The position numbers and the translations under genes were made by a program. This document shows, one piece after another, positions 44,837 to 56,554 of a stretch of 64,000 nt of DNA (position 1 is the first letter of the stretch; every line of letters begins with the position of its first letter). Under the pieces are notes generated by a model. That model saw nothing but the letters and a program-made list of their open reading frames with translations, was not told the origin of the DNA and ran no database searches. Location of the stretch: positions 1,932,506 through 1,996,505 of the forward strand of contig CM054135.1 in assembly GCA_028751875.1 (NCBI GenBank), written 5' to 3'. The stretch comes from Rapana venosa. Its lineage: Eukaryota > Mollusca > Gastropoda > Neogastropoda > Muricidae.

Positions 44837-45935
44837 AACAAGTTCATTTTTAAAGCATTATTTCAAGTGACTGTCTCTTAAAAGGGGAATAATTAATTTT
44901 TTTTTTGCTCTTGGAGGGGGTGTATTTTTTTTCCCTTGTTGTTGCTTCGTTGTTGTTTTATCCCTTTTTTGCTTCGGTGACTTTTCTACGATTGTTTTTT
45001 TTACACTTTCATTTTTTCCAAGCAGAATCACCCAAAAATAAATGTTGTTGTATTTGAAATTTGTTCCATTTGTAACTGCATGTTGGGAAAGGAATATATA
45101 AACCCTTCCAAGAAATCTCCCTTAGACCGTGCATAGTGAAAACATTTATAACTTTTAAAATCTTGATGGAGGTCAACGGCCGAGTTAATACTGTCTTAAA
45201 GATTTGCTAAAACGCTTCTGGCATCAAACCCAGGGCCACCAAAATATTGACCTTGTCTGTCCCTGTCCCAAGTAAAACCACCATAGGTTCGAACAGAGTT
45301 TTAAAATCCCTCTAACCTGTCTTTTTAAACCCCTTCACTCTTTCAAGAAAAAAAGTCGCCCAGCAACATGGCTTTTGCTCTATTGAACCAAAACAACCTT
45401 GCCCCGCTTGAGAAAAAAGTATTTGGCGGCCACCATATAGTTATACCCCTTGACCCCCACAAAACAGGTCCCCATCCGATTTTGTCCTGTGTTTGTCTAA
45501 TGTCCCGCCCCCGTATCCAAAACTTTAAACTCTTCACCCCTCTCATACGCCTTCATGTTAACCTCTATTGAAGGGATTGAAGTTACTATCAGGGGGCATG
45601 GGACTTGCACTCAGATAACACCCCCGAATGATAGTACACATAAACCGTCCAGACTTTAAAAAGGTTGGAGGGTTCATGTGGTCACATATGACACCCAACC
45701 CGTAGTTGCCCATAAAGCAAGTTTAAGTGGTTTTGATAAATGAAAGGGATTGAAAACCCATCTTTCGCGGGGCATCTCCTTTTAAATTGGGGGGTTTGTA
45801 TGACTTCAGTGGTTGGGAATTTTTACTTCGAAGATCAATGTCTCTGCACAGCAACATCTACTTTTTAAAGTTAATAGTTTTTGGGTTATGTGGGGCCCAG
45901 CATTGTATTTTGCACCTTTTTTTAAATTTATAATT
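44785..45935 (-). pseudogene. Putative virion protein with C-terminal anchor, copy C
   Basis: DNA-level counterpart of 9,466-10,685. Short matching pieces around 45,830 (ACTTCGAAGATCAATGTCTC), 45,590 and 45,070. No long frame remains. Confidence 0.45.
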
Positions 45936-45955
45936 TTTATCTATAGAAAGATAAA

Positions 45956-46631
45956 ATGTTTATAACACTACAAACATCCAATCAGGTGTGCCTGTAAAAG
46001 GGCCCCTTTCCTATTGACCCCCGTTTAAACACAAATTGGTTGCTTTGCACGAGGTCTTCTACAAAGTATCATGGACAAACATTGACCGCAACACGGGTTG
46101 AAAAATTACCTAGAACTAGACGTCCCAAAATTTTAGTAATAAAGGGTTTATGATTTCTGCACACTGGAAAAGGAGCTCTTTCGTCCAGCTGGTATCACAC
46201 TAAAACTCAACCAAGCTAGTCTAAGAGTAACTCTACAGACTTCTTCAAGTATAAGTATGCCACTACGTCTTGCAGTAATGATTGGGTTTTTTGACATAGA
46301 GGGATTTAGAAGAATGGGTTTAGGAGATGATTTGGAAGTACCCTTTGGTAGTAATATTGATGGTGGTGATGAGGACAGAACCTATGTTGGGTGAGACCCA
46401 TTGATTTGGCGAAAACTCTTTGCTTTTTGTACCCCTGTCCAGTTTAAAACAACACAAACCGGGGTGCGAAGGCTTCTTCCTCTCAGTCCCTTTTGACTAC
46501 TAAGAATCCCCACCAGCGGGGCAATGTATGTGAAATGCAGCACAATAGTTTACTACACTAAATTTCAAAGGCTAGAAGAAGGCTTCCATGAAACATCTTA
46601 TACAATCAAAGACCAGCACAAAAAACGTTGA
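45956..46631 (+). pseudogene. Small capsid-associated candidate, copy C
   Basis: Starts at the same ATG context (GATAAAATGTTTATAACACT) as A and B and ends at the TGA near 46,629. About 60 bases longer in the middle (46,270-46,350, reading GFRRMGLGDDLEV) than copy B, so this is a real length variant and not only error. Confidence 0.5.
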
Positions 46632-46689
46632 CGTAAAAATTTACATTTTTCATTAAAATAAAATAATATAAATAAAATTTTACACCAAA

Positions 46690-46930
46690 ACCATTCACGC
46701 GGTCCTGTAAAAGAGCACCTAAAAACATCCCAAAATTGAGCTTAAAGATTTTGGGATGTAAAAGGGTTTTTGAAAAGGAAGGGGAGTTGGTGAAGTTTAC
46801 GCCTTTTGATCCAAAACGATGGATACTAAAGCGACAGCAATGAAGAAGTTTAAGAAACCTCCTGGGTTTTCCTAAACTTAAACGTTGCGTAATGTTGAAG
46901 CTGAAGTTAGCAGATGATGATTTACTTACA
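46690..46930 (+). pseudogene. Small acidic/coiled-coil protein, copy C
   Basis: Counterpart of 22,480-22,732, recognisable from GTGAAGTTTACGCCTTTTGA and the GCAGATGATGATTTAC end. Frame broken. Confidence 0.35.
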
Positions 46931-46949
46931 AGAAACATAAAAACTAATA

Positions 46950-47520
46950 AAGGCAATAAAACCAAAGCATCGACTGGGGATCAAGTTTGGGGTTTATTAG
47001 TCCATACACTCTTATGGCCGACGAATTTTCCGTAAAGCCAAAAATGCTGGACCAAAAAACTAGCATAGCCTATCAACAGCTAGCAAAATAAAAGTAAAGA
47101 AATACATTACCGATAAACACGTTACTTGCTTATAGAAAAGACTCGTGACTAACCCATCCCCCACATTGCTAAAATTTCCTTCCATACTTCCCTGGAAAAT
47201 CAGTCCCTTTGGGTTTTTTCTGGTTGCAGAGAAAAAAGAGTTTCTTTTTGTTTGGATGGATTACTTTTAAAACTGGAAAGACCTGGGCTTGATCCCCTCC
47301 TTTTTGTTTATGTTTTTGGAACAACGGCTGCAATGACTTTAAAGGGAACATTTCCCAGTAAAAAAGCAACTTGCCCCTAACCCCCCCAAGCTAAAAATTT
47401 TAGCATCCCCTCAATCACACCAACATTGACCTCTTTGCAGTCATTACACAGATGTTGTACTGCCCACAATAATTTCAAGGTTTTACTGAATGAATACCAA
47501 AAAAATTACAACATTTTTTA
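46950..47520 (+). pseudogene. Unknown protein, copy C counterpart of 22,756-23,345
   Basis: Shares AAAGCATCGACTGG and TTAGTCCATACACTC with copy B. The start codon is degraded. No domain recognised. Confidence 0.3.
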
Positions 47521-47536
47521 AACAGTAAAAGAAAAG

Positions 47537-48175
47537 ATGGACCAATAAATATCCTAAATTCCCCTATGCACCAGATCCTAACCCTCAAATGATAAGAAAA
47601 TACCTTTCGTTTGACAAACATTACAAGATGCACAGACATTTTAGAACAACTAGAAAAAGTATACAAAATGCAGGCGTAGTACAGACAGCATTTATGGTTG
47701 AGCTCTATTATACAGGTACACAACTCGTACAGCGCACAGGAAGATTGCTTCTTGGCTACTGGAATTTCTGTCCTGCACTTATTTGGGGTCTGTTTTCAAT
47801 AACAGCAGGGGCCGTTTATTTGTCACATCATTTTTCGAAGAAGGTTTTGCGTAAACTAGAAAAACATGATTATTGTTGCCTTTACATTTGCAAAGCTAAG
47901 CTATTTTAGACTCATTTTTTACAAAAACCTAACAGATTCCAAATTCAAAGAGGATTCAAACGTCTTCAGGGTGACACGATGACTACAAGCGTCAAAATTG
48001 ACCTCCAGAAAAAACAACTCAAAGCTAACCGTGGGCATTGACTCAATAAAAAAGGGAAAACATAAAAAGGGGTATCTGCTTGGGACAATACTCAGCAGTA
48101 CTCTATTTAAAAGGGGGTAAGAAAAACCTGTTAATTCACTGCTTCATACCGTAGCAAAAACAAAAACAAAAAAAA
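47537..48175 (+). pseudogene. Membrane protein of unknown function, copy C
   Basis: The best view of this gene: an open frame 47,589-47,909 has a hydrophobic stretch (LIWGLFSITAGAVYL) and then KKVLRKLEKH. It continues into a charged tail to about 48,175, followed by ATTAATTTAATTAATT. Confidence 0.45.
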
Positions 48176-48183
48176 AAGAAGCA

Positions 48184-48235
48184 ATTAATTTAATTAATTT
48201 TTTTTTACTATATGTTAGGTTTAGTTTAGGGTCTT
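48184..48235 (+). promoter_or_regulatory. Promoter-like motif upstream of DNA polymerase, copy C
   Basis: AATTAATTTAATTAATT, T run, ACTATATGTTAGGTTTAG, then ATGGATAAATTATTTC at 48,236. Matches copy B 24,062-24,122. Confidence 0.45.
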
Positions 48236-51200
48236 ATGGATAAATTATTTCAGACAACTGAGCTAAAAGCCACGAAGAAAAAAGTTTTACAACATTCAAA
48301 ATGCAATCGCACAATTTCCAACAAGATAACAAGGGGCCACCAGTAAAGGGACAGTTGGTTGCGAAATTTATACAACACAGCAAACAAAGAAAGGACTAAC
48401 TGTTCATGTATCAACCACACAACAAGATGAACTCCTTTGAAGAGCTCAAAACCCAATTGGGGGAGAATATGGCCCAAATTGAATATTCTGCAAAACGCAA
48501 GAATGAGGGGACAGGAGGGCAGTTTTTTAAGGGTTTTCGATAGAACTAAAGCAAACAAAGTTTTCATCCCCTTGTTGGTAAAGTTACATTCCCTTGCACA
48601 AGAAATGTTTTTTAAGAGAGCGTGTTGAAATACAGAACAAAGGAAAGTGTTTTAGTGGTGTGTGTGGCTAGGCTGTTTTATTAAAAAGAATGCAGAGGAT
48701 TTTCAAACATCATGAATTGTAAAAAAGCTTGACTCACAGGGATGACTTTCCTGTTGGAGTGAAAGACATTGAAACTTTTGAGGAATAAAAATCCACCAAT
48801 CAGTGTTAATGGTACATTGGGTGATGAGCTGGCAGTATTCTTGTGGGTTAGACCACTTAGGGTTCAAAAAAATCCCAACAATAGGTAATCCTACAAGAAA
48901 CCCGTTTATCTTTTTTTTAATCGCAACGAACATCCCCACGGGGTGGCGGAGACGGGTTTTCACTATACACAATTAGAACAAGAGCAGACTTGTTGCACAG
49001 CTACAAAGCATAAACAAAGAAAAGAGTTTTGCAGACGAGCTTGGTTCTTTTCCATCTTTACAACAGAGACAAACACAAAATATTGTAAAGGAGGGTTGAA
49101 ACAATACAGAACTTGTCACACCAAAGCCAGGAAGCAAAGGGGACTTCAAAAATTATTAAAATTTCAAAAGAGTCCATATGTTGTATGCGAATTCGGTCAT
49201 CTTGTACCATACCAAGGCCCAACACCCAAAAATATACCCAAAAAAACGCTCAGTAATCACAAGTCTTTCCTTTGCTTATGTTGTGTTGATCGACGGTGGA
49301 AAAACCCAGAACCTTTTTTTATCAGGACCAACGCCTAAGTTATTTCTTGAACACTGAAAACGAATCATAGTCACCCCTCAACACTAAATTTACAAGATCA
49401 TTATGACAGAAGAAGACAGGGGCGATGCCTTGCCACACATTGCTGGGTTTGGGAAATTTATTGACACAGTGCCAGACAATCAACATCAGAAACATGACCC
49501 CACAGTGGGAAGTATCGTGGGCAGCACATAGTAAGGGAATCTACAACTAAAAGTAATCCCCAAAATTTGGAAACTGCCCGTCTTTTCCACAATCTAAAAG
49601 GTTTTCGAACCCCAAAACCCCAATCATGCAGGCAGTAATGATGATATAAAGGTTCTGCATTGCTCAATCACAAGAATACCTTTCTTTTTTCACTAAATAG
49701 TTTATCCTTCTTTATTCGCCAACATCTGATGGGACCTAGGTCCTTGCTGCGCGTCTCTGGCGGTCTTGCCAATTTTCAGAAAAAAACTCGACACAAAGCT
49801 GTAAGAAAAGGGTCTACCTTATGAGTAAGGGCTCAGGAAACTTTGATGAAGAAAAAACTGCCACCAAAAGAAACATTTTTCAGCAAATTATCAGGCAAAG
49901 GAATCAGTGATGATACTAAAAAATGCTCATGGGCAGGGAAAAAATGCATGCGGACGATGGGCGATTACCAGATCAGTATCTTTTTGCTGATCATGTTTTC
50001 TTGCTGATTCTTTGAAATAAGAAAGACGGCTGAAAATATGGAATAAAACCCCTCACATTTTACAGCAGGGGAAATTCTTGGGACTTTCTTTAATTTTCTG
50101 GTGTTTAATATTGTTTGTTGTCTGATTTGCCAATGCCCCAAGATTGAAGATGGTCCCGGGGGAGGATTATATGGCTCACATAATTACTGTAAGGGCCCAA
50201 AAACAAAAATTTAGAAGATTATGATCCTAACAAACCTTAAACTCTCATGACTTAGAGCAAACAACTGTATGGGTGGGTATGTTCATCGCTGCCGTTGAGG
50301 AACTTCAGAAGTATAGTGGGGCCTTTTTTGGTGTTGATGGACATTGAAAGCATTGTTTTAATGGGCCTGATCAAACACTTGGTTGGATCTTAGAAAATAA
50401 TTTTTCATCCTATGAACTACATATGCACACAATGACTATCCATTAGCTGCAAAAGGTTCAAAACATCTCCTAAAGAAAAACCTAAGCTTGTACCCAAAAA
50501 TTAATGACAAGAGCAAGTAGTTTTCACTACGCTGTACAGTTCTACCTAAGACATGGGTTGATTTTTTATGTGTCTCGTACATTGTGTTTGACCAAGAGCA
50601 TTCATGAAACCATAATCTGAAAACCGATTTGGAAAGAAAGGGAACGGAACACAGAAAAAGGTTTCTTCAAGTCATGAACAACACTGTTTTGGGAAAACAA
50701 TTGGGAAAAACCCCCACAAAAGAAAAAAATTCAGACTACCAAAAAAAAACGAGGCCCTTTTAACAACATCAAAGCCCAAACTATCAAATTTTCGGGAAAT
50801 TTCCGACATTCTGTATGGTATCATGGAAGGTTTCAGGTTAAACTAACAAACCATATTCAATGGGTTCACGTGCTAGAGCTGTCAAAGCTGTTGAGCTGGA
50901 GTTTTGTTAAAATTTTGAAAGGGTTTAAATTTTTTGCTGTAAGGGTCTTGTACACAGACACAGACTCTTTCATCCTAGACATACCCACAGGAAAAAATAT
51001 ACAAAGATCTGTGAGGACGTAGCACTAGGGTCCGATCATGGATGAACCCCGTGATTTTCCGAAAGGTAGTCCTTCATTCATCATAAACAAAAAAGTTTTG
51101 GTAAGATGAAAGATGAGATGAATGGAATTTATTAAAGATTTTGGGTTAAGACAAGATGTATGTGTTTCAAGCAAGCTGGGGGCAAAAAAAGGCAAAAGGT

Positions 51201-51412
51201 GTAGGTAAGCAATAAAACCCAAAAAAACATCAGTCATGATAACTACAAAGAGGGTCTCTTTGAAAGGGAGAGTATTTTTCATGACAACCCCAAAAAAATT
51301 GTTTTAAATTGCACAAATAAAAAACTGTTGTTAGAAAGAAACATTGATTGACAGGATCAAAGAAGTTTATTTCGCCGAATACTCATTCGCCTTGGAACTG
51401 GGGAAAAAAGTT
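48236..51412 (+). pseudogene. Protein-primed family-B DNA polymerase, copy C (frame broken)
   Basis: Counterpart of 24,123-27,508. It keeps polymerase motif C intact: YTDTDSF at 50,951-50,971, embedded in RVLYTDTDSFILDIP. Motif A is recognisable at about 50,250-50,280 (AACAACTGTATGGGTGG) and motif B at about 50,660-50,690. Exonuclease motif I is degraded near 49,180. The long G run in B's N-terminal region is absent here (48,650-48,665), which shows that run to be local to B. Confidence 0.82.
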
Positions 51413-51477
51413 TTAAATTTAAATTTTAAAAATTTTTTTTAACTTTATAAACGCTAAAATTTGGGTTGAAACTCACA
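51413..51477 (+). promoter_or_regulatory. Second promoter-like motif, copy C
   Basis: TTTAAATTTAAATTTTAAAA, T run, AACTTTATAAACGCTAAAAT and ATGGATTG at 51,478. Degraded match to 27,508-27,582. Confidence 0.4.
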
Positions 51478-52000
51478 ATGGATTGTTTTCTCTTTATCAA
51501 ATATAGGTAGGGTACAATGCCCCCGTTCTGCTTTTTCGTGCTGACATTCTAGAAGACTTTGGTAGCAAGAGAAATAAAACTTATCATGGTACAAAAGAAA
51601 GGGGCTAAAAATTTTCTAGGGGTTTTAGTATGAGAGAGAGTGTCCAACCCACTTTAGTATTATCAAAAATTTCCCAAAATTGTAGTAAAAAAAAACATTT
51701 TGATGGACCATACAGTACTACTTCTTTGAAAAGAGCCACCCTTTCTAAAGTGGGACAGTATTAGGTGGCACTGCTGAGTTCCCCTTAACAAAAACCCGTT
51801 TTGGTGCAGGTAATGACAAATAATAAAAAGGAGGATCCTCTCCACAACTTTTTTTATTTCAAAGTTCTATGCTCCAAAAGGGACTGTTGCCGTTTTTGAC
51901 TGTCCGGCTTCGCTTCTCCGGGGCATACAGATATTTAGTTTTTCCAAAGGGGGATTTTGGGTTGCTTTAAAAGGGGTTGTTTTGGGTTTCTGCTGTATTG
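51478..52000 (+). pseudogene. Unknown plus-strand gene after the polymerase, copy C
   Basis: Same start context as 27,583. A piece MRESVQPTLVL at about 51,630 lines up with VMRECPHPLQ of copy B. Function unknown. Confidence 0.3.
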
Positions 52001-53830
52001 TTTTAAAAGTTTGATGCGCCACGGTTTTAAAAACCCGTGACTTTAGTTATCTCAGGTTCATTGCTCTCAAAATGCAGGCAGTCTCTTACCCACTCGTTTT
52101 CGTGGCCTGGGAACATGATTTTCTTGGTGGAACTGATATCAAACAGCTTTCTGCTAACAGCTTGTTAAAACTTTCAAACAGTGCTTGAGATCTGTGGGGT
52201 TTCCTGGTAAACCCCTTTTTTTTTGCATCCATGCTTAGTAACAACTGATTAAAAGCTCCTTTAAAATCTTTACCCTCAACACTGAAATAAGTCTGGGATA
52301 TTTTTAGGGCCCCGCTATGATTCTTTCAAAGCAAAACTGCAGTTGGGGGTGGCATCTTTTCAGAAGGGGCTCTGCATCTTTATACAAGAAAAGCTAGTCC
52401 CCTACAGTAAAAAAAATTTATACCTCTTTCCCCTTCGTTGTGCCCTGGGGTAAGTATAAAAGGTCATTTGATGTATCAATTGGGTTCTTTTGATGAAGGA
52501 GGGTTATTAATGCCCTTGGTGAAGGTAAATAATCTGCCCCAATTGTTTGGGGGTTTAGACACCACTTCTTTGCTACTTCGAACTTACCTCCTGCTGCAAT
52601 GCTCAGTTTATTAATAGCCCTGTCCTTTCCAGAACCCTTTTTGGTGTGTAGTAATTTAGAGAGTTTGGCTCCCATTGTTCTAATATATAAATAAAAAAAA
52701 TTTCCTGTTTTGGGTTAAAAACCAAACCTTCTGTGCTAAAAATATCTATTGTCATGCCCACCCCCCAAAAAAAGCAATTTTGCCGTTTTTGGGTTTTTAG
52801 GGGTTGATAATAAACCGAAAACCTGTGGCTTTGAATAGGAATATTTGTTTGCCTTTACAATGGTACTCTTTTAGAGTTCAAATCAGAAAATGTTTTTGCA
52901 GAAAGTCCTTGTTCACGAAGTTTTTCATTATAAAGTCAAAATGGCAATTCTTTGTACCTTTCGATCTCCTGTGTCTGTTCAGTTGTTCATTGGGTTTTAT
53001 GTCTCTTCCTTTTTTTCGTCGTATGAAGTTTTGAAAAAAAGTAGTTGCGCCTTAAAAAAAGTGCTTAAAAACGCACCCCCAACCTCACACTAAAAAAGCC
53101 ATTTTTTATTTTGGACAATATTTTCTGGAATGATTCCCCCCTTTTCCCAAAAAGTCTTTTGTAGAATGGTGCTGTTTTCAACCGCAACTGCTGGCTCTGT
53201 CTTTAAAAGTCATTTTCCTAAATCAGCAGGCCTCATTTTAGAAGGTTTTCCCAACATAGTATAGCCACACTAAGACGCCAATAACGGCAGCGTGGTAGAC
53301 CAAAAATTTATGCAGTCTTTTTCTGTACCAAAATTTCTACTATGTATAAAATTTTTATTTAAATTTTTATTAAAATATTTAATGGATCGTTGTCAGGGTG
53401 TTTTCTTTGCAATGGTTGTGGGTGTGGTTTGGTTTTGGGTTTTGTTTTGCGCGGTTCTTGTCTTGCTGGTTTTCTTGTTGCCAATCTATAGGCGTAAACC
53501 AATTCCCATAGCTTTATACCATATATTTAAATAAGACTGAATGTTTGTTTTTGGGGGGTGCTGTGTTTTTTTTTCTGTTTTTTTAGGCATTGTTTTTCTA
53601 ATGTTTTTCCCTAAAATCTTTTGCTTTGCTTGGTTTCTATTTTTTCTGTCGATTCCTTCTGCTAACCCTTGCCCTTCAAATCCCCAGGTTTCTTTGTTAC
53701 AGATGTCACTTGTTAAGGGAGGGTTGCTCTTGGTTCTTGACATTCTTGTGCTTCCTGTTGGGTTTGTGGGTGTTTCGTTCCCCCTCTTTCTCTATGTGGT
53801 TAAATTTTATATGTTTTAATGTTATCATAC
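52000..53830 (-). pseudogene. Unknown minus-strand genes at the right of copy C
   Basis: An open frame at 52,418-52,675 reads GKDRAINKLSIAAGGKFEVA near its start and YLPSPRALITLL later. Coiled-coil-like sequence follows to about 53,290. A Lys-rich frame at 53,486-53,743 contains KAMGIGLRL and several KK pairs. No integrase, protease or helicase motif is visible in what is left. Copy B covers the same genes up to about 53,510 in C coordinates. Confidence 0.35.
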
Positions 53831-54719
53831 AGCATATGGTGGGCTAACAGAAGCCAAAACGGTAATACATATCCAGCCAAAGTTCTCCAATGTTCTAGAC
53901 AAAAAAGATTTGTGAGAGGTCTATGCTAAGTCAGCTCTGAGTCCACATTAAAGACCCACTTGTTGCTTTGCAATGCCCAAAACAGTTGCCCCAGGCTTTT
54001 CACCATTTTTGCTCCAAGAAAATTCAACCTATTAAAATACTTAATAAAGTCTTGTGGTTATAACTGCGAAAACCCTTTTAACGTTAGTTGGTTCCTAAGT
54101 AAGCTTTGTTTTACCACAAAACACAAAGAGTACAACTTTTCCTTCTTATCCATAACCTTCTCATCTGTTTTTCTTTTACTAGAACCAGTGATTTATCAAC
54201 AAAAGTTCGTTGCAATTCATTTTTTCTTTATCAATAATTTTGTGTAAAATAATTTTGTTGTTGTTCTTGCAAGTTGTTGATAAGTTTGATAAGTTGTTGA
54301 TGGGGGCTTGTTTATTTCTTTAAATTTTTTTTAAAATATTTTTTGTTTTAGTTCTTGATAATCAAATTCTTTATAATTCTTGATAAGTTCTTGGAAAATT
54401 TTTTGAAATTTTTGTTTTAATTTTTTGGCAAATTCTTGCTAAGTTGTTGATAAATTTTAATAAAAATCTCTCCCCTCTCCCTCTCTCCGGGAGATTGGTC
54501 CACTCTCATTTTAACTGCAATGCAGCTTGAAACACAATTTTCTCAAAGCCACAGCAGGAAAAAGCCACGGTCTAGCTAGAGCGCCCGAAATGAATATTAA
54601 AAAGGCACAAAGTACAGCCTATAGCAGAAAGCCTGCTTCGAGGGGAGAGAGGAAAGACCGGTTTTAGGTGGTTCAGTTTCCCCCCGTCGCATGCTTGAGT
54701 GATTCTTTTGTGGGGCCTC
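53831..54719. other. Right subterminal region of copy C with short tandem repeats
   Basis: No gene supported. From 54,255 to 54,460 degenerate units of the type TTCTTGATAAGTTGTTGATAA recur. 53,960-54,250 is AT-rich with a weak open frame on each strand. This part is present only in copy C. Confidence 0.45.
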
Positions 54720-55490
54720 GACAGGGAAACTGGGAGACAGATCCACGGTTTTACCGAACGTTTCTATTTTTAGCGGGACAGCACCTGACGTTTTTGCATA
54801 ATATTCATTGAGAACTCGCAGATCCTTGTTTTAGGTAGGGTAGAGGTTGTTCTGATTTTTGCGAAAAAACTTTTCATTTCCTAACAAACTAAGCAAGGGG
54901 CAGGTAGATAAATTCAAACACTTTTTTAATGAAAACTCAACTCTTCACTGCACAACTTCACACTGCGAAATGACAAGACAGCTAGGGGTCGGTTTCTAAA
55001 ACATAGATTCTGGCGGAAAGTCGTCACTGTTACTAATCACTGATTCTATCTAGTCTTGTGATTGGGGAAAGGGGAAGTAACTGTCTAATTGCTTATGGGG
55101 GGGGGGGGCACCCTACGCTCCGAGACACCCTACCCTACCTATTAAATCTCGTTTTTCATTGTCAAAAACCTATTGGGTCTGTGTGTCCCTTCAAGCAGCT
55201 GGCGAGGTGGGTCTCCCACCCCATTTTTTTCTCCCTCTTCAACTCTTTTTTCTGGGACCAGTTTTTACATAAATTCCCCTTTTTTATAGTTTTACCCCTC
55301 AAAAAAAAATTAGTTTACTTTCTTTTTAGAGAGAAGGGAAAAGGGGGGCAAGGGGAAACTTTTTGTTTTTTATTAAAAATATCAAGTTTTGGTTCGATGA
55401 GGCGAAGCCGAATCGGACCAAAGTTTTTCCTGTTTTGGGTAAAAAAAAGTGGTTTAGTTGACCCCCTTTTTCCCTTTTCTCTCTATGTGA
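54720..55490 (-). repeat. Right terminal inverted repeat, copy C
   Basis: Reverse complement of 41,035-41,815. Clear paired landmarks are TCTATCTAGTCTTGTGATTG (55,046-55,065), ATGCATAATATTCATTGAGA-type sequence at 54,797-54,815 and CGAAGCCGAATCGGACC near 55,400. Confidence 0.8.
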
Positions 55491-55800
55491 TTTTTGAACA
55501 ATTGGTAGGGTTGAAAATTTTAATTTTTTTTTAGCCAAACACTTACCCCCCCCAGTCCTTTGTGTCTGTAGCTTCCCTTACAGATTCATGCATGAAAAAT
55601 ACAGGGAAACCCCCATTTTATGGTTTTTTCAACTTTTTTGGGACTACCTGGGAAATTGCCCATGTCCTCAATCCCCAAAACAATGCACATCCATTTTTTT
55701 ATGCTTAAAAAAACTGTGAAAATCACCCCATTTTTTTTTACTCACTCCCCACTCCCCCCCCCCCCCCCCCCCCCCCATCCCCACCCTTTTTCACTACCCC
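55491..55800. repeat. Outer inverted repeat matching the palindrome arm, with poly-C
   Basis: 55,500-55,735 is the reverse complement of 40,590-40,815 and is similar in direct orientation to 40,210-40,430. A run of about 22 C follows at 55,756-55,777. Confidence 0.5.
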
Positions 55801-55975
55801 GTATTCACTGTCTTTTTCTATGGTTTTGATTTTGTTTCCTTACTGTTTGCAATACTGGACTTTTATCATTTGTTTTTATATATTATGTCAATTTTGGATC
55901 CTTTCTAAAAGGTTTTACCTTTCCAAATTAAAAGTTCTATTATTTTGGGGGGGGGAGGGGGGGAGAGGGAGGGGT

Positions 55976-56014
<39 letters not shown>

Positions 56015-56040
56015 ACAAAAAACTTGGTCATGTCTTTTAC
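55801..56040. repeat. AT-rich sequence with long poly-G tract
   Basis: 55,946-56,012 is almost pure G, with a few A and T. No gene. Confidence 0.8.
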
Positions 56041-56329
56041 AATGTTCTAGAGGTGTAAAAATTTGCAGTGGAATGCTGGCAGCATAGCCACCAACTTGTT
56101 GGTTTTACACAGTTTTTAACTACTGATAATTACTCAATATTAGCATTTCCCAATCCCTGGAATGTGGAAAGCAAAAATGCCTAAATCAACAAATTATTTA
56201 TTACCCACCACAGTGTCACTGTGATACAATTCTAAAGTAAAATATGCCATATAAGGGCAGGCAGGGCTTAGAGTATGTTGAACTTGTGTTTTCTCCTATT
56301 ATGCAAAATACGCAAATATATTCTTAGGG
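56041..56329. other. Non-coding, no gene seen
   Basis: Ordinary AT-rich sequence without a recognisable exon. It leads into the Jockey-like fragment. Confidence 0.45.
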
Positions 56330-56550
56330 GGGACATCAAATTTAACAAGATGACATTTAAATATATTTTCCTGTATATTTACCTCAGGTCCCAAAAATAC
56401 AACATGACTGGTTAAAAAACACTGATTCACAAAACATAATGGATTATTCCTGGGCGATTTCAATTCCCATGCTCCTTTTGGGATTCTGGGTGCCTCTACA
56501 CAGCAACTGATTGGCGAAAATATATCGGGATTCAAAGCTTTACATTGAAA
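56330..56550 (+). pseudogene. Jockey-like LINE endonuclease fragment
   Basis: One frame at 56,445-56,540 reads GLFLGDFNSHAPFGILGAS, the catalytic GDFN(A/S)H motif of APE-type LINE endonucleases. It is preceded by a YLPQVPK-like piece. It ends where the 3' end of the RTE-like LINE starts, on the opposite strand. Confidence 0.55.
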
Positions 56551-56554
56551 TTTG

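Larger units (their letters stand above)
41035..55490 (+). mobile_element. Virus-like element copy C with terminal inverted repeats
   Basis: Bounded by a left repeat (41,035-41,815) and its inverted partner (54,720-55,490), giving about 14.4 kb. Inverted similarity continues outward to about 40,590 and 55,735 apart from a 210-bp insertion at about 40,822-41,032. All genes of copies A and B are present in the same order, plus a right end not seen elsewhere. Base-level quality is poor, and nearly every gene is broken by homopolymer changes. Size, terminal repeats and gene set fit a Polinton/adintovirus-like virus. Confidence 0.82.

Noticed and set aside
54250..54470. CRISPR-like repeats
   Set aside because: Units are degenerate, without unique equal-length spacers, in an animal genome.
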